Source: RGIG4608 sp045643885
Lineage (GTDB): Bacteria; Bacillota; Clostridia; Oscillospirales; CAG-272
Assembly: GCA_045643885.1 (NCBI GenBank)
Contig: JAZRFY010000006.1
Coordinates: forward strand, 1 to 36,787
Direction: 5' to 3'
DNA length: 36,787 nucleotides
This document shows positions 15,441 through 23,104 of this stretch, one piece after another (the first letter of the stretch is position 1; every line of letters starts with the position of its first letter). Under the pieces are notes generated by a model. The model was not told where the DNA came from. It saw only the letters and a list, made by a program, of their open reading frames with translations, and did not search any database. The translations under genes and the position numbers were made by a program.

Positions 15441-16885
15441 TATTTCTTTGTCCAAGTGCTTGGAATGAGCGCTATAAGAAGGGGATAAATCTCAAGTCTG
15501 CCAAAGAGCATGGCAAAAGAGAGAACTATCTTTGAAAAATCCGTATAGCTTGCGAACGTAACGTTGGGATCCACCTGTGAGAAGATGGGACCGATATTGT
15601 TAAAGCAGCTAAGGGCTGCAGTAAAGTTGGATTCAAATCCGAGTGGCTCGAAGGAGATGAGCAGTATGGTCGATACAAGGAACACAACATAGATAGCAAG
15701 ATAAGCGCTAACGCTTGAAAGTGTTGTCTTGTCAACCGTCTTGCCCTCGAATTTAACTACGGAAATGCTTCTTGGATGAACAGTTTTGCGCAGCTCTTGC
15801 TTGATGTTTTTAATAAGCATGATAACTCTTGCCACCTTAAATCCACCACCCGTTGAGCCTGCACACGCACCAATGAACATAAGTGCTATGATAACGGTCT
15901 TGGAAAGGGCGGGCCAGGTGTTGAAATTAGCCGTCGCATATCCTGTTGACGTTATGATGGACGATACCTGGAAGGCGGATGCTCTGATTGCTTCTCCAAC
16001 TGAATCGTAGAGGGGAAGTATATCGAGGCATATTACTGTACCCGAAACGAGTGCGATGCCAACGTAAACCCAAAGCTCTCCACTGGAGATAGCAGAACGG
16101 AATCTCTTCAATATAATCAAATAATAAAGGTTGAAGTTTATACCGAAGAGGAACATAAATGCCGCTATTACCCATTGAAGATAGGGGGAATATGATGCGA
16201 TGCTGTCGTTTTTGATTCCGAAACCACCTGTACCTGCCGTACCGAAGGCGTGAACCAAGGAATCGTAAACGGGCATTCCTCCTGCAAGCAAAAGAACGAT
16301 CTCAGCTGCAGTCATAACAAGATAGATAACGTAAAGAATTTTTGCCGTCTCTCTTGCCTTGGGAACAATTTTTCCCACGATGGGACCAGGCATTTCTGCT
16401 CGCATAATATGAATGGAACGGTCACTGATTGAAGGGAGAACTGCCATAATAAATACGAGAACACCCATACCACCCATCCAGTGAGTGAGGGATCTCCAAA
16501 AAAGAGAACCGCGGGAAAGGGATTCAACGTCCGTAAGGATGGTAGCACCCGTTGTTGTAAAGCCACTGACTGTTTCAAAGAACGCGTCAACGTAGGAGGG
16601 GATTTCTCCACTTAAAACAAAGGGAATAGCACCTATGGCAGACATTAAAAGCCAACCCAAAGCAACTATAATAAATCCTTCCTTGGCAAAAATAACTCTG
16701 TTTTGAGGCTTGAATATAAGACAAAGTGCCGCGCCGACTATAAAGGCTATAAGCATTGACACAAGGAAAGCATTTACTGTGTTTATTTCCTTATATATCA
16801 AAGCAACTGCGGTGGGACATATCAACAGTATCGCCTCGATCAAGGTTAATTGACCAAGAATGGAAAATACCATTTTTTTATTCAT
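15440..16885 (-). CDS. trkH: TrkH-type potassium uptake protein
   Basis: A 481-residue membrane protein of the TrkH/KtrB superfamily. The four selectivity-filter repeats can be seen: SGFTTTGAT, GTAGTGGFG, SSIITSTGYAT and the last as LSCFNNIGP. Other family marks are WRSLTHWMGGMGVLVF and GACAGSTGGGFKVARV. It forms the K+ pathway through the membrane and works with the cytoplasmic TrkA, encoded 11 bases upstream and translated first on the same mRNA. The ATG follows AAGAGGTA in the tail of the trkA region. It is a single-pass complete gene with normal length for TrkH. Confidence 0.95.
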   Translation of the reverse strand: MNKKMVFSILGQLTLIEAILLICPTAVALIYKEINTVNAFLVSMLIAFIVGAALCLIFKPQNRVIFAKEGFIIVALGWLLMSAIGAIPFVLSGEIPSYVDAFFETVSGFTTTGATILTDVESLSRGSLFWRSLTHWMGGMGVLVFIMAVLPSISDRSIHIMRAEMPGPIVGKIVPKARETAKILYVIYLVMTAAEIVLLLAGGMPVYDSLVHAFGTAGTGGFGIKNDSIASYSPYLQWVIAAFMFLFGINFNLYYLIILKRFRSAISSGELWVYVGIALVSGTVICLDILPLYDSVGEAIRASAFQVSSIITSTGYATANFNTWPALSKTVIIALMFIGACAGSTGGGFKVARVIMLIKNIKQELRKTVHPRSISVVKFEGKTVDKTTLSSVSAYLAIYVVFLVSTILLISFEPLGFESNFTAALSCFNNIGPIFSQVDPNVTFASYTDFSKIVLSFAMLFGRLEIYPLLIALIPSTWTKK

Positions 16886-16896
16886 GAAAGTACCTC

Positions 16897-18255
16897 TTAT
16901 CCTAAGATATCGTCAATATCCTGAAGTTTACGGTCGGCACAAATAACAACCACCTTGTCACCTGCGAGAATCATATTATTACCGGAGGGGATGATGGTTC
17001 TTCTGCCTCTTGTGATACCTGCAATAAGAACGCTGGGCTTGAGCTTGATGTCCTTGAAGGGAATACCGATTGCCTTTGAACCCTCGATAACCTTGAATTC
17101 AAGAGCCTCAGCCTTACCGTCCATAAGCTGATACAAGGTTTCTACGTTAGAGCCCTTTGTGTTTTCGAGTGCTCTTGCATAACGAACCATAATATTTGTG
17201 CTAAGACGGGAGGGACAAACGATTGTTTCAATTCCAAGCTTTTCTGCCATGGGCAAAAGCTCGTCGCGATTTATTTTTGTAACGATTTTAGGAACGTTGT
17301 GCATAGAAGCAAAGATGGAGAGCATTATATTTTCCTCATCCATGCCCGTAAGAGCAACAAAGGCGTCCATATTGCTGATGCCTTCCTCTAAAAGAAGCTC
17401 CTGATTTGCCCCGTCACCGTGGATAATAACTGCTTCGGGAATCTCAGATGCAAGGCGCTCGCAAACCTCAAGCTTTTGCTCGATGATTTTAACGTCAACG
17501 CCAAGGGAGATGAGCTTTTTCGCAAGATAGTATGAGGGCTTACCGCCACCGAGAATCATAACGCTCTTTGCTCTCTTACGAAGAAGACCAAGCATACTAA
17601 GAAGCTTTGTAATCTCGGAGTGAGCGGCAACAAGACCGATTCTGTCACCCTCCTTAAGCTCAAAGCGACCGTCAGGAATAAACACGTCATTATCTCTTTG
17701 AACGGTACAAATAAGATAATCAGCCTTGTATTTTTCTCTCATTTTGATAAGGCTCATTCCGTCAAGTGAGGAATCCTTAGGCAAAATGATTTCTATCATT
17801 TCGATGTTTCTTCTTGAAAATCTTTCAATTCTTACAGCGGAAGGGAGCTGAAGGATATTGGAAATCTCCTCTGCCACCAAAAGCTCGGGGTTTAATGTGA
17901 TTGAAAGATTCAAATTCTGGCGCAAAAATCCAAGTCCCTGGTCATTGTACTCTGGATTTCTGATTCGTGCAACGGAATGCTTTGTGCCAAGCTTTCTTGC
18001 AAGGAAGCATGAAAGCATATTCATTTCGTCTGAGCTGGTTGTGGCCACGATAACATCTGCAGAATCCACCTCGGCTTCTGTAAGAGTGTCGTTATCAACG
18101 GCATTACCGCAAACTCCCATTATATCGTATGTGTTTGTAGTGTCATTGAGAACGGCAGAATTGTTGTCGACTGCAATCACGTCGTGTCCTTCTGCGGTGA
18201 GGCTTTGAATCATTGATTTACCGATTTTTCCACAGCCTACGATGATTATTTTCAT
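16897..18255 (-). CDS. trkA: Trk potassium transporter regulatory subunit TrkA
   Basis: A 452-residue cytoplasmic protein with two RCK modules. The first Rossmann fold opens with KIIIVGCGKIGKSM (GxGxxG, residues 1-20) and the second at about residue 228 with VMILGGGKPSYYLAKKL. Each is followed by an RCK_C domain (SLDGMSLIKMREKYKADYLI and KAIGIPFKDIKLKPSVLIAGI). It binds NAD(H)/nucleotides and gates TrkH. The start is supported by an AGGAGG site on the minus strand and a promoter TTGATT-17-TATAAT (18340-18312). The transcript leader is only about 50 bases, too short for a c-di-AMP riboswitch. Confidence 0.95.
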   Translation of the reverse strand: MKIIIVGCGKIGKSMIQSLTAEGHDVIAVDNNSAVLNDTTNTYDIMGVCGNAVDNDTLTEAEVDSADVIVATTSSDEMNMLSCFLARKLGTKHSVARIRNPEYNDQGLGFLRQNLNLSITLNPELLVAEEISNILQLPSAVRIERFSRRNIEMIEIILPKDSSLDGMSLIKMREKYKADYLICTVQRDNDVFIPDGRFELKEGDRIGLVAAHSEITKLLSMLGLLRKRAKSVMILGGGKPSYYLAKKLISLGVDVKIIEQKLEVCERLASEIPEAVIIHGDGANQELLLEEGISNMDAFVALTGMDEENIMLSIFASMHNVPKIVTKINRDELLPMAEKLGIETIVCPSRLSTNIMVRYARALENTKGSNVETLYQLMDGKAEALEFKVIEGSKAIGIPFKDIKLKPSVLIAGITRGRRTIIPSGNNMILAGDKVVVICADRKLQDIDDILG

Positions 18256-18311
18256 AAAATCCTCCTATACTCATTATTGAAATGAGAGGTGTAATTTAAA
18301 GATTAAAATCA

Positions 18312-18340
18312 ATTATATCACAAATTTACATAAAAATCAA
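18312..18340 (-). promoter_or_regulatory. trkA-trkH promoter
   Basis: On the minus strand TTGATT (18340-18335), 17-base spacer, TATAAT (18317-18312), 57 bases upstream of the trkA start. Confidence 0.82.
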
Positions 18341-18350
18341 GAAAAAACAA

Positions 18351-18375
18351 AAAATCCCGAATAAATCGGGATTTT
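18351..18375 (-). terminator. Terminator of the mgtC-like gene
   Basis: AAAATCCCGA (18351-18360) and its complement (18366-18375) with loop ATAAA. On the minus strand it is followed by a T-rich run, and it ends the mgtC-like transcript six bases past its stop. Confidence 0.8.
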
Positions 18376-18380
18376 ATTTG

Positions 18381-19070
18381 TTATAAAGCGTTCCAGGATA
18401 CGTTTGTAACGTATGGCTTTTCACTGAGGAGCTGCATGAGCTCGATTTCCTTGATGGTGTGACGGATGTTGAAGGTAAGCTTGTATTCGTTGGCATCTCC
18501 ACTCTTTGCAAGCTTGATTGCGTGAGGAGATGACTTGGTAAGCCCTGATATCTCCTTGATAATGTCATCAATAGGTGTCTCAGAGGGAAGGGTAAGCTCC
18601 ACCTCAACATAGTAGTGAGTTTCGATCTTTGCAGAAGGTCCTGCCAACAAAAGCTGAATAACGAGGATGAGTGCGGTCGCAAAGATTGTGATGGTATACA
18701 TACCGGCACCTGCCGCCATACCGATACCTGCACAAGTCCAGATGCCTGTTGCAGTGGTCAAGCCCTTTACGGATGCACCGCGAACGAAAATTACACCTGC
18801 ACAAAGGAAGGAAACGCCCGTAACAATGTTTGAAGCTATTCTTGAAGCGTCTGCACGATATTCATCAGTGAGATTAAGATTTCCAAAGCCGTATTGCGAA
18901 ACTATCATAAAGAGAGCAGCGCCAAGAGCCAGGATGATGTGGGTTTTGATACCCGCATCCTTTCTTCTGATGCTTCTTTCAAGACCGATAACTCCACCGC
19001 AAAATCCGGCAAAAAGGAGTCTGAAAATAAGATCCTGATGAATCACTATATCGTTGATTATCTGCTGCAT
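18381..19070 (-). CDS. MgtC/SapB family membrane protein
   Basis: A 229-residue MgtC/SapB protein. The N-terminal half has about five membrane helices with family motifs FCGGVIGLERSIRRKDAGIKTHIILALGAALFMIVSQYG, split here only for description, and SNIVTGVSFLCAGVIF and GLTTATGIWTCAGIGMAAGAGMY. The C-terminal domain (from about residue 155) is a soluble ACT-like fold (HYYVEVELTLPS...). Members help cells cope with low Mg2+ or membrane-potential stress and inhibit F-type ATPase in some pathogens. Which role applies here cannot be told. The leader is only about 40 bases, too short for a magnesium riboswitch. The start ATG follows AAAGGAGG. Confidence 0.88.
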   Translation of the reverse strand: MQQIINDIVIHQDLIFRLLFAGFCGGVIGLERSIRRKDAGIKTHIILALGAALFMIVSQYGFGNLNLTDEYRADASRIASNIVTGVSFLCAGVIFVRGASVKGLTTATGIWTCAGIGMAAGAGMYTITIFATALILVIQLLLAGPSAKIETHYYVEVELTLPSETPIDDIIKEISGLTKSSPHAIKLAKSGDANEYKLTFNIRHTIKEIELMQLLSEKPYVTNVSWNAL

Positions 19071-19117
19071 TATTTACCTCCTTTGAATAAAATGTTTTTT
19101 TGGAATTGTAATAATAC

Positions 19118-19146
19118 ATTGTAGCATATGTTGTTATAAAAATCAA
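19118..19146 (-). promoter_or_regulatory. mgtC-like gene promoter
   Basis: On the minus strand TTGATT (19146-19141), 17-base spacer, TACAAT (19123-19118), 48 bases upstream of the start. Confidence 0.8.
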
Positions 19147-19250
19147 TAGATATATATGCAAATATGACAAAAAAATAACACAATTAAGAGTAAAATAGTA
19201 AAATATGCTTTTTTGAGTGCCCAAAATCATATAAATTTTGGTTAATTGTA

Positions 19251-19279
19251 TTGACAAAATGAAAGAAATAATGTACAAT
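19251..19279 (+). promoter_or_regulatory. Promoter of the secreted acidic protein gene
   Basis: Consensus TTGACA (19251-19256), 17-base spacer, TACAAT (19274-19279), 37 bases before the start. This is one of the strongest promoters in the window. Confidence 0.88.
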
Positions 19280-19316
19280 TTATTTACCCCTATAATATTT
19301 TAAAGGAGATCCCTTG

Positions 19317-19865
19317 ATGAAGAAATTAGTTTCTGTTTTATTGATAATGACACTTGCGTTTTCGGCTTTCATGATAACACCCATGTCTGCTTATGCAGAG
19401 GAAGTGGCTGATGAGGTCGTTGACGATACAACAACCACACCCGACCAGGACGAAACAGTTGATGGAGATGCTTCAACAGGTGAAGAAACAACCGAGCCTG
19501 AGGATGGCACAGTAGAAGATGATACAACTACTGAGGGCGACAGTGAAGAAAATACAGAAAACGGTGACGAATCAGATACTACCGGTGATTTCCTTTCACA
19601 GTATTTGCCTATCGATGCTCTTACTGAGCTCAAGGATGCGCTCTTCGGATTTGTAGAGCAGATGTTCAACTTCATCGCAAACAACGAAACATATAGCAGC
19701 ATCGCAACTGCAGCTCTTGCTGTATTGGCTGTGCTTGCAATTCCCGTTGTGTTTGCAGGAATCGTTATTGTTTATGCCGCTATCGGTGGCATGGTAATCA
19801 TCGCAGGTGCTTTGACAGCTGTTGTTGAAGTATTCTTTGAAATGGTTCCCTCATTCTTCTTGTAA
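19317..19865 (+). CDS. Secreted or membrane protein with acidic linker, unknown function
   Basis: I do not recognise this 182-residue protein. A typical signal peptide ends after AYA (residue 27). Residues ~28-90 form a low-complexity Thr/Glu/Asp-rich linker without Cys. A predicted amphipathic stretch follows (FLSQYLPIDALTELKDALFGFVEQMFNFIANN in two halves, about 90-122), then a long hydrophobic Ala/Val/Ile/Gly-rich region (about 128-175) able to form two helices, ending MVPSFFL. It is monocistronic, with a near-consensus promoter and its own terminator, so it is probably well expressed. ATG 19317 follows AAAGGAG. No sortase motif or lipobox is present. A surface-exposed anchored protein is the safest reading. 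Confidence 0.8.
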   Translation: MKKLVSVLLIMTLAFSAFMITPMSAYAEEVADEVVDDTTTTPDQDETVDGDASTGEETTEPEDGTVEDDTTTEGDSEENTENGDESDTTGDFLSQYLPIDALTELKDALFGFVEQMFNFIANNETYSSIATAALAVLAVLAIPVVFAGIVIVYAAIGGMVIIAGALTAVVEVFFEMVPSFFL

Positions 19866-19876
19866 TAAATAAGCTA

Positions 19877-19908
19877 ACGTCCAACCGAAATCGGTTGGAC
19901 GTTTTTTT
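19877..19908 (+). terminator. Terminator of the secreted acidic protein gene
   Basis: 12-bp arms ACGTCCAACCGA (19877-19888) and complement (19891-19902), followed by a T run. A second imperfect hairpin (19932-19960, one mismatch, A and T tails) stands just downstream. Confidence 0.88.
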
Positions 19909-20024
19909 ATTGGCGGAGAAGTATATAAAACAAAAAACCAACCCAAAGGGTCGGTTTTTTGTTGGAAAACTATGAAAAAAGGATATATGAAAAAAACTAT
20001 CACGCAATATTAAATGTCCGTGAA

Positions 20025-20050
20025 AAAGCACTTGCTAAAGCAAGTGCTTT
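20025..20050 (-). terminator. Terminator of the tRNA-Thr/tRNA-Tyr operon
   Basis: AAAGCACTTGCT (20025-20036) and its complement (20039-20050); on the minus strand the stem ends in a short T run. It lies four bases past the end of tRNA-Tyr. Confidence 0.75.
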
Positions 20051-20053
20051 CTC

Positions 20054-20138
20054 TGGTGGGGGATGGTGGATTCGGACCACCGAAGTCAGTGACAACAGAT
20101 TTACAGTCTGCCCCCTTTGGCCGCTCGGGAAATCCCCC
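20054..20138 (-). tRNA. tRNA-Tyr (GTA)
   Basis: The minus strand folds as a class II tRNA: acceptor GGGGGAT paired with ATCCCCC, anticodon loop CTGTAAA with anticodon GTA, a long variable arm, T-loop in GGTCCGAATCC, discriminator A and encoded CCA at 20056-20054. It is 85 bases long and lies seven bases after tRNA-Thr, so both come from one transcript. Confidence 0.93.
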
Positions 20139-20145
20139 AAAAAAA

Positions 20146-20220
20146 TGGAGCTGGTGATCGGAGTCGAACCAACAACCTGCTGATTACAAATCAGCTGCTC
20201 TGCCATTGAGCCACACCAGC
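20146..20220 (-). tRNA. tRNA-Thr (TGT)
   Basis: On the minus strand the acceptor GCTGGTG pairs with CACCAGC, the anticodon stem is GCTGA/TCAGC and the loop TTTGTAA gives anticodon TGT. The T-loop sits in GGTTCGACTCC and the 3' end is T plus encoded CCA. Confidence 0.93.
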
Positions 20221-20244
20221 GTATCATTTTTACGGAACGTTGAT

Positions 20245-20273
20245 ATTATAGCACAGCCCAAAGCAAATGTCAA
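20245..20273 (-). promoter_or_regulatory. Promoter of the tRNA-Thr/tRNA-Tyr operon
   Basis: On the minus strand TTGACA (20273-20268), 17-base spacer, TATAAT (20250-20245): a perfect sigma-A consensus 25 bases upstream of tRNA-Thr. Confidence 0.9.
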
Positions 20274-20357
20274 TACCTTTTTTAAACTTTTTTCAAGAAT
20301 TTTTTGATATTTTTTTCAAAAAAGAGAAAAAAAGGGAATATTTTTTTGAAAAAAGAC

Positions 20358-20385
20358 TTGATTTTTTGTTTTTTTGTGATATAAT
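20358..20385 (+). promoter_or_regulatory. tRNA-Ser promoter
   Basis: TTGATT (20358-20363), 16-base spacer, TATAAT (20380-20385), about 31 bases before tRNA-Ser. Confidence 0.75.
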
Positions 20386-20416
20386 AATAAAGTCGAGCGA
20401 ATAAATCGCCACTTGT

Positions 20417-20508
20417 GGAGAGATGGCTGAGCTGGTCTAAGGCGCACGATTGGAAATCGTGTGAACGCTAATACCGTTCCGAGGGTTCGAATCCCTCTCT
20501 CTCCGCCA
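20417..20508 (+). tRNA. tRNA-Ser (GGA)
   Basis: Acceptor GGAGAGA pairs with TCTCTCC, the anticodon loop TTGGAAA gives GGA, a long variable arm marks a class II tRNA, the T-loop lies in GGTTCGAATCC, and G plus encoded CCA closes the 3' end at 20508. Length is 92 bases. Confidence 0.94.
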
Positions 20509-20517
20509 CAAAAAAAG

Positions 20518-20544
20518 ATAGCACCCAATAGGGTGCTATTTTTT
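20518..20544 (+). terminator. tRNA-Ser terminator
   Basis: ATAGCACCC (20518-20526) and complement (20531-20539), loop AATA, then a T run to 20544. Confidence 0.85.
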
Positions 20545-20550
20545 ATTGTT

Positions 20551-20710
20551 ACAGTAAGGATTCGAACCCGAGGATGTTCCGGGTGAGCAAGTAAAAACAT
20601 CACAGTGTGATGTTTTTATGAAGGGAAGGAGCCAAAGCAAGGAGACTTGTGAGTGAATTATTCACGAAGGAAGACGACTATGCGACGCGAGTGGGGAATC
20701 CTTCTCTTCC
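20551..20710. other. Structured non-coding segment after tRNA-Ser
   Basis: No coding frame is credible here. The segment is bounded by AAGGATTC (20556-20563) and GAATCCTT (20696-20703). Inside are a palindrome with 12-bp arms around one base (20593-20617) and a GTGAATTATTCAC hairpin (20653-20665). Read on the minus strand, its left edge contains GGGTTCGAATCC, the T-arm consensus of a tRNA, but the remaining tRNA is absent. It may be a repeat element, a remnant of a tRNA, or a small RNA. Between it and the next promoter (20711-20774) I see only A/T-rich DNA. Confidence 0.5.
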
Positions 20711-20774
20711 TTATATATTAATATCCAATTAAAAAGCAAAACAGCCGATTTTTAAATAATTAAAGGATTTGCTA

Positions 20775-20803
20775 TTGAAAATAATAAAATAATGTAGTAT
20801 AAT
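20775..20803 (+). promoter_or_regulatory. Promoter of the AAA/CYTH gene
   Basis: TTGAAA (20775-20780), 17-base spacer, TATAAT (20798-20803), 53 bases before the start. Confidence 0.82.
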
Positions 20804-20856
20804 AAACGTGTATTTGGCTTTTGCCGTTCTTATTATTTGTTTTCGGGAGAAAAGAA

Positions 20857-21942
20857 ATGGAAATTAAAAAGATAGTTATCACCGGCGGTCCTTGCGCGGG
20901 CAAAACAACCGCTATGAATAGAATACAGGGCGTTTTCACCAAGCTTGGCTATACGGTGCTTTTCGTTCCTGAAACTGCTACCGAGCTTATCACAGGTGGA
21001 GTTGCTCCTTGGACTTGTGGTACAAATGTTGAATATCAGGTGTGCCAGATGCAGCTCCAACTTGAAAAGGAGAGAATTTTTACACAGGGCGCACTTACTA
21101 TGCCCGTTGATAAGATACTTCTTGTGTGCGACCGTGGTGCACTTGACAATAAGGCATATATGACACAGTCGGATTTCAATCTTGTGCTTGACGTTGTAGG
21201 TCATAACGAGGTAGAGCTCAGAGATAGCTATGACGCAGTTTTCCACCTCGTTACTTGTGCTAAGGGTGCAGAGGAATTTTATACACTTGAAAACAACGGT
21301 GCAAGAACTGAAACTGTTGAGCAGGCAACTGCACTTGACGATAAGATAATTGCCGCTTGGACGGGGCATCCCCACCTTCGAATTATCGATAATGCAACTG
21401 ATTTTGAATTCAAGATCAAGCGCTTGCTCGATGAGATGACGTCCTTCCTTGGCGAAGAGACTCCAAGAGATATCAAGAGAAGATTCCTTATCGACTATCC
21501 CGACATCGCACATCTTGAAAGCTTGTCAAACTGTCAAAGAGTCGAAATCAGCCAAACGTATCTCATCTCCCAGGACGGAGAAGAGAACCGTGTGCGCCAA
21601 AGAGGCGTTGACGGAAATTATATCTATTTCCAAACTAAAAAGAGAAATACAAAGGGATCACAGAGAATTCGTCTTGAGCGCCGTCTTTCAAAGGATGAGT
21701 ATATCAGACTTCTTATGGATGCTGATCCTTCTTGCCGTCCTATCAGAAAGACAAGATATTGCTTGACCTATATGAATCAGTATTTCGAGATAGACGTTTA
21801 TCCCTTCTGGAATGATAAAGCTATTATTGAGATCGAGCAGAGCAATGAAAATGCCGAAATTATTTTCCCCGAATTTGTTCACGTTGTTCGCGAGGTTACT
21901 GACGACGAGGCTTATAAGAATCTTACACTGGCAAAAATTTAA
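20857..21942 (+). CDS. AAA ATPase with CYTH domain (TTD14-like)
   Basis: A 361-residue two-domain protein. The N-terminal P-loop NTPase (about residues 1-175) has Walker A GGPCAGKTT (10-18), a LLVCDRGALDNKAYM segment resembling nucleotide-kinase lids, and a VGMP-like end. The C-terminal half (about 186-355) has CYTH/triphosphate-tunnel features: VEISQTYLI, VRQRGVDGNYIYFQTKK, RIRLERRLSKDEY, KTRYCL and YFEIDVYPFW...IIEIE. The same order of domains occurs in the TTD14 protein of animals, which binds GTP; bacterial function is unknown. The frame opens at TTG 20821, but ATG 20857 with a GGGAGAAAAG site is more likely. It has its own promoter and terminator. A kinase or triphosphate-sensing role is inference. 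Confidence 0.88.
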   Translation: MEIKKIVITGGPCAGKTTAMNRIQGVFTKLGYTVLFVPETATELITGGVAPWTCGTNVEYQVCQMQLQLEKERIFTQGALTMPVDKILLVCDRGALDNKAYMTQSDFNLVLDVVGHNEVELRDSYDAVFHLVTCAKGAEEFYTLENNGARTETVEQATALDDKIIAAWTGHPHLRIIDNATDFEFKIKRLLDEMTSFLGEETPRDIKRRFLIDYPDIAHLESLSNCQRVEISQTYLISQDGEENRVRQRGVDGNYIYFQTKKRNTKGSQRIRLERRLSKDEYIRLLMDADPSCRPIRKTRYCLTYMNQYFEIDVYPFWNDKAIIEIEQSNENAEIIFPEFVHVVREVTDDEAYKNLTLAKI

Positions 21943-21950
21943 CAAAAATA

Positions 21951-21975
21951 ACCCACTCGATACAGAGTGGGTTTT
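21951..21975 (+). terminator. Terminator of the AAA/CYTH gene
   Basis: ACCCACTC (21951-21958) and GAGTGGGT (21965-21972), followed by T-rich sequence. Confidence 0.78.
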
Positions 21976-22006
21976 GTTTTTGGATTCTATAATTTGTTAA
22001 ATCACC

Positions 22007-22035
22007 TTGACATAGGAAAAACATTGTGATATAAT
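22007..22035 (+). promoter_or_regulatory. Promoter of the SDR gene
   Basis: TTGACA (22007-22012), 17-base spacer, TATAAT (22030-22035): a perfect consensus promoter 39 bases before the start. Confidence 0.9.
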
Positions 22036-22074
22036 TATCAATGTTTTGAAAATACTTATTTGGAGGACGAAAAA

Positions 22075-22839
22075 ATGAATCGTTTAGAAGGTAAGGTTGC
22101 TATCATCACAGGTGGAAACTCCGGTGTTGGTGCAGCAACTGCTATGAAATTTGTTAATGAAGGCGCAAAGGTTGTTATTACAGCGCGCCGTGAAGCTCAG
22201 CTTGAAGAGGTTGCCGCTAAGATCCGCGAGGTTGGTGGTGAGGTTCTTCCCATCTGCTCGGACATCTCTAAGCCCGAGGATGCAGTAAGAGTTGTTGCTG
22301 AAACAATGGCTAAGTTTGGCAAAGTTGATATTCTTATCAACAATGCAGGCGTTCTTGATAGCGGTCTTAAGGCTATCGACAGCGTAAGTGATGAGGATAT
22401 GGATAGAGTTATCGATATCAACACAAAGGGAACAATGTGCATGACACGTGAGGTTGCTAAGGAAATGGCTAAGACAGGCTACGGCTCAATCGTTAACGTT
22501 GCATCTGTTGCAGGCGTTATGGGATGTGGTGGTGCTGCTTACGTTGCATCCAAGGCTGCTATTGTTGGCCTTACAAGACACACAGCTCTCCGTTTTGCAG
22601 GTACTAACGTTCGTTGCAATTCTCTTTGCCCCGGCACAATCGTAACACCCATGGTTGCAGGCATGAGCGCAGCAAATATGGATATGAATATCTTTGGTCA
22701 GATGATGAAGCACAATGACCTCAAGGTTCAGCCCTGCTTCCCCGATGACGTGGCTAATATGCTCGTATTCTTCGCATCCGATGAATCGCGCGCAATCACA
22801 GGTCAGTCCATCGTAACAGACTTTGGTTCTACACTTTAA
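22075..22839 (+). CDS. SDR family oxidoreductase
   Basis: A 254-residue classical short-chain dehydrogenase/reductase. The cofactor site is TGGNSGVG (residues 12-19), NNAG is at 89-92, and the catalytic triad is Ser144, Tyr156 and Lys160 in SVAGVMGCGGAAYVASK. The C-terminal part (CPGTIVTPM, SDESRAITGQSIVTDFG) is typical of FabG-like enzymes. It reduces or oxidises a small carbonyl or hydroxyl substrate with NAD(P)H; the substrate cannot be read from sequence. TARRE after strand 2 suggests NADPH use. ATG 22075 follows TGGAGGA; the TTG 22060 opening is too close to that site. It is monocistronic with strong promoter and terminator signals. Confidence 0.92.
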   Translation: MNRLEGKVAIITGGNSGVGAATAMKFVNEGAKVVITARREAQLEEVAAKIREVGGEVLPICSDISKPEDAVRVVAETMAKFGKVDILINNAGVLDSGLKAIDSVSDEDMDRVIDINTKGTMCMTREVAKEMAKTGYGSIVNVASVAGVMGCGGAAYVASKAAIVGLTRHTALRFAGTNVRCNSLCPGTIVTPMVAGMSAANMDMNIFGQMMKHNDLKVQPCFPDDVANMLVFFASDESRAITGQSIVTDFGSTL

Positions 22840-22851
22840 TATTCATTAATG

Positions 22852-22881
22852 AAAAAACCGCACCGGAAGGTGCGGTTTTTT
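22852..22881. terminator. Bidirectional terminator between SDR gene and copA
   Basis: AAAAAACCGCACC (22852-22864) and its complement (22869-22881), loop GGAA. The A and T ends allow it to serve both convergent genes. Confidence 0.9.
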
Positions 22882-22894
22882 GTTGTTGATGCGA

Positions 22895-23104
22895 TTATTC
22901 GATTCCAAGAACCTTATATCCCTGTGCTTCGACTGTTGTTTTGAGTGTTTCGTCGGATACGGGAGAGGTGAGGGTGAGAGTCGCTTTCTTTTCCTTATGG
23001 CTGGGGATTACGTTTTCAACTCCGTCAATAGCCTCAAGTGCCTTTTTAACGTGTGCTTCACAGTGGGGACACATCATACCTTCGATTTTGATAGTTTTAT
23101 TCAT
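22895..23104 (-). CDS. Possible internal CopZ-like copper chaperone (in frame within copA)
   Basis: The ATG at 23104-23102 begins MNKTIKIEGMMCPHC, the normal opening of a free-standing CopZ, and is preceded at nine bases by AAAGGAG (23120-23114 on the minus strand). The resulting 69-residue protein is a complete HMA fold with CxxC. In this locus the same sequence is also the C-terminus of CopA. Known E. coli copA makes a separate chaperone by frameshift; here an internal start is the simplest route. Whether it is used in vivo cannot be seen. Confidence 0.5.
   Translation of the reverse strand: MNKTIKIEGMMCPHCEAHVKKALEAIDGVENVIPSHKEKKATLTLTSPVSDETLKTTVEAQGYKVLGIE

Noticed and set aside
18256..18310. 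Possible c-di-AMP or K+-sensing riboswitch before trkA
   Set aside because: The promoter position leaves a leader of only about 50 bases, too short for such an element.
20000..20227. Minus-strand open frame of 75 codons
   Set aside because: It is the translation of tRNA-Thr and tRNA-Tyr, a well-known type of false gene.
20316..20603. Minus-strand open frame with GGERGIRTLGTVLAFTRF
   Set aside because: It is antisense to tRNA-Ser and its terminator, a common spurious call.
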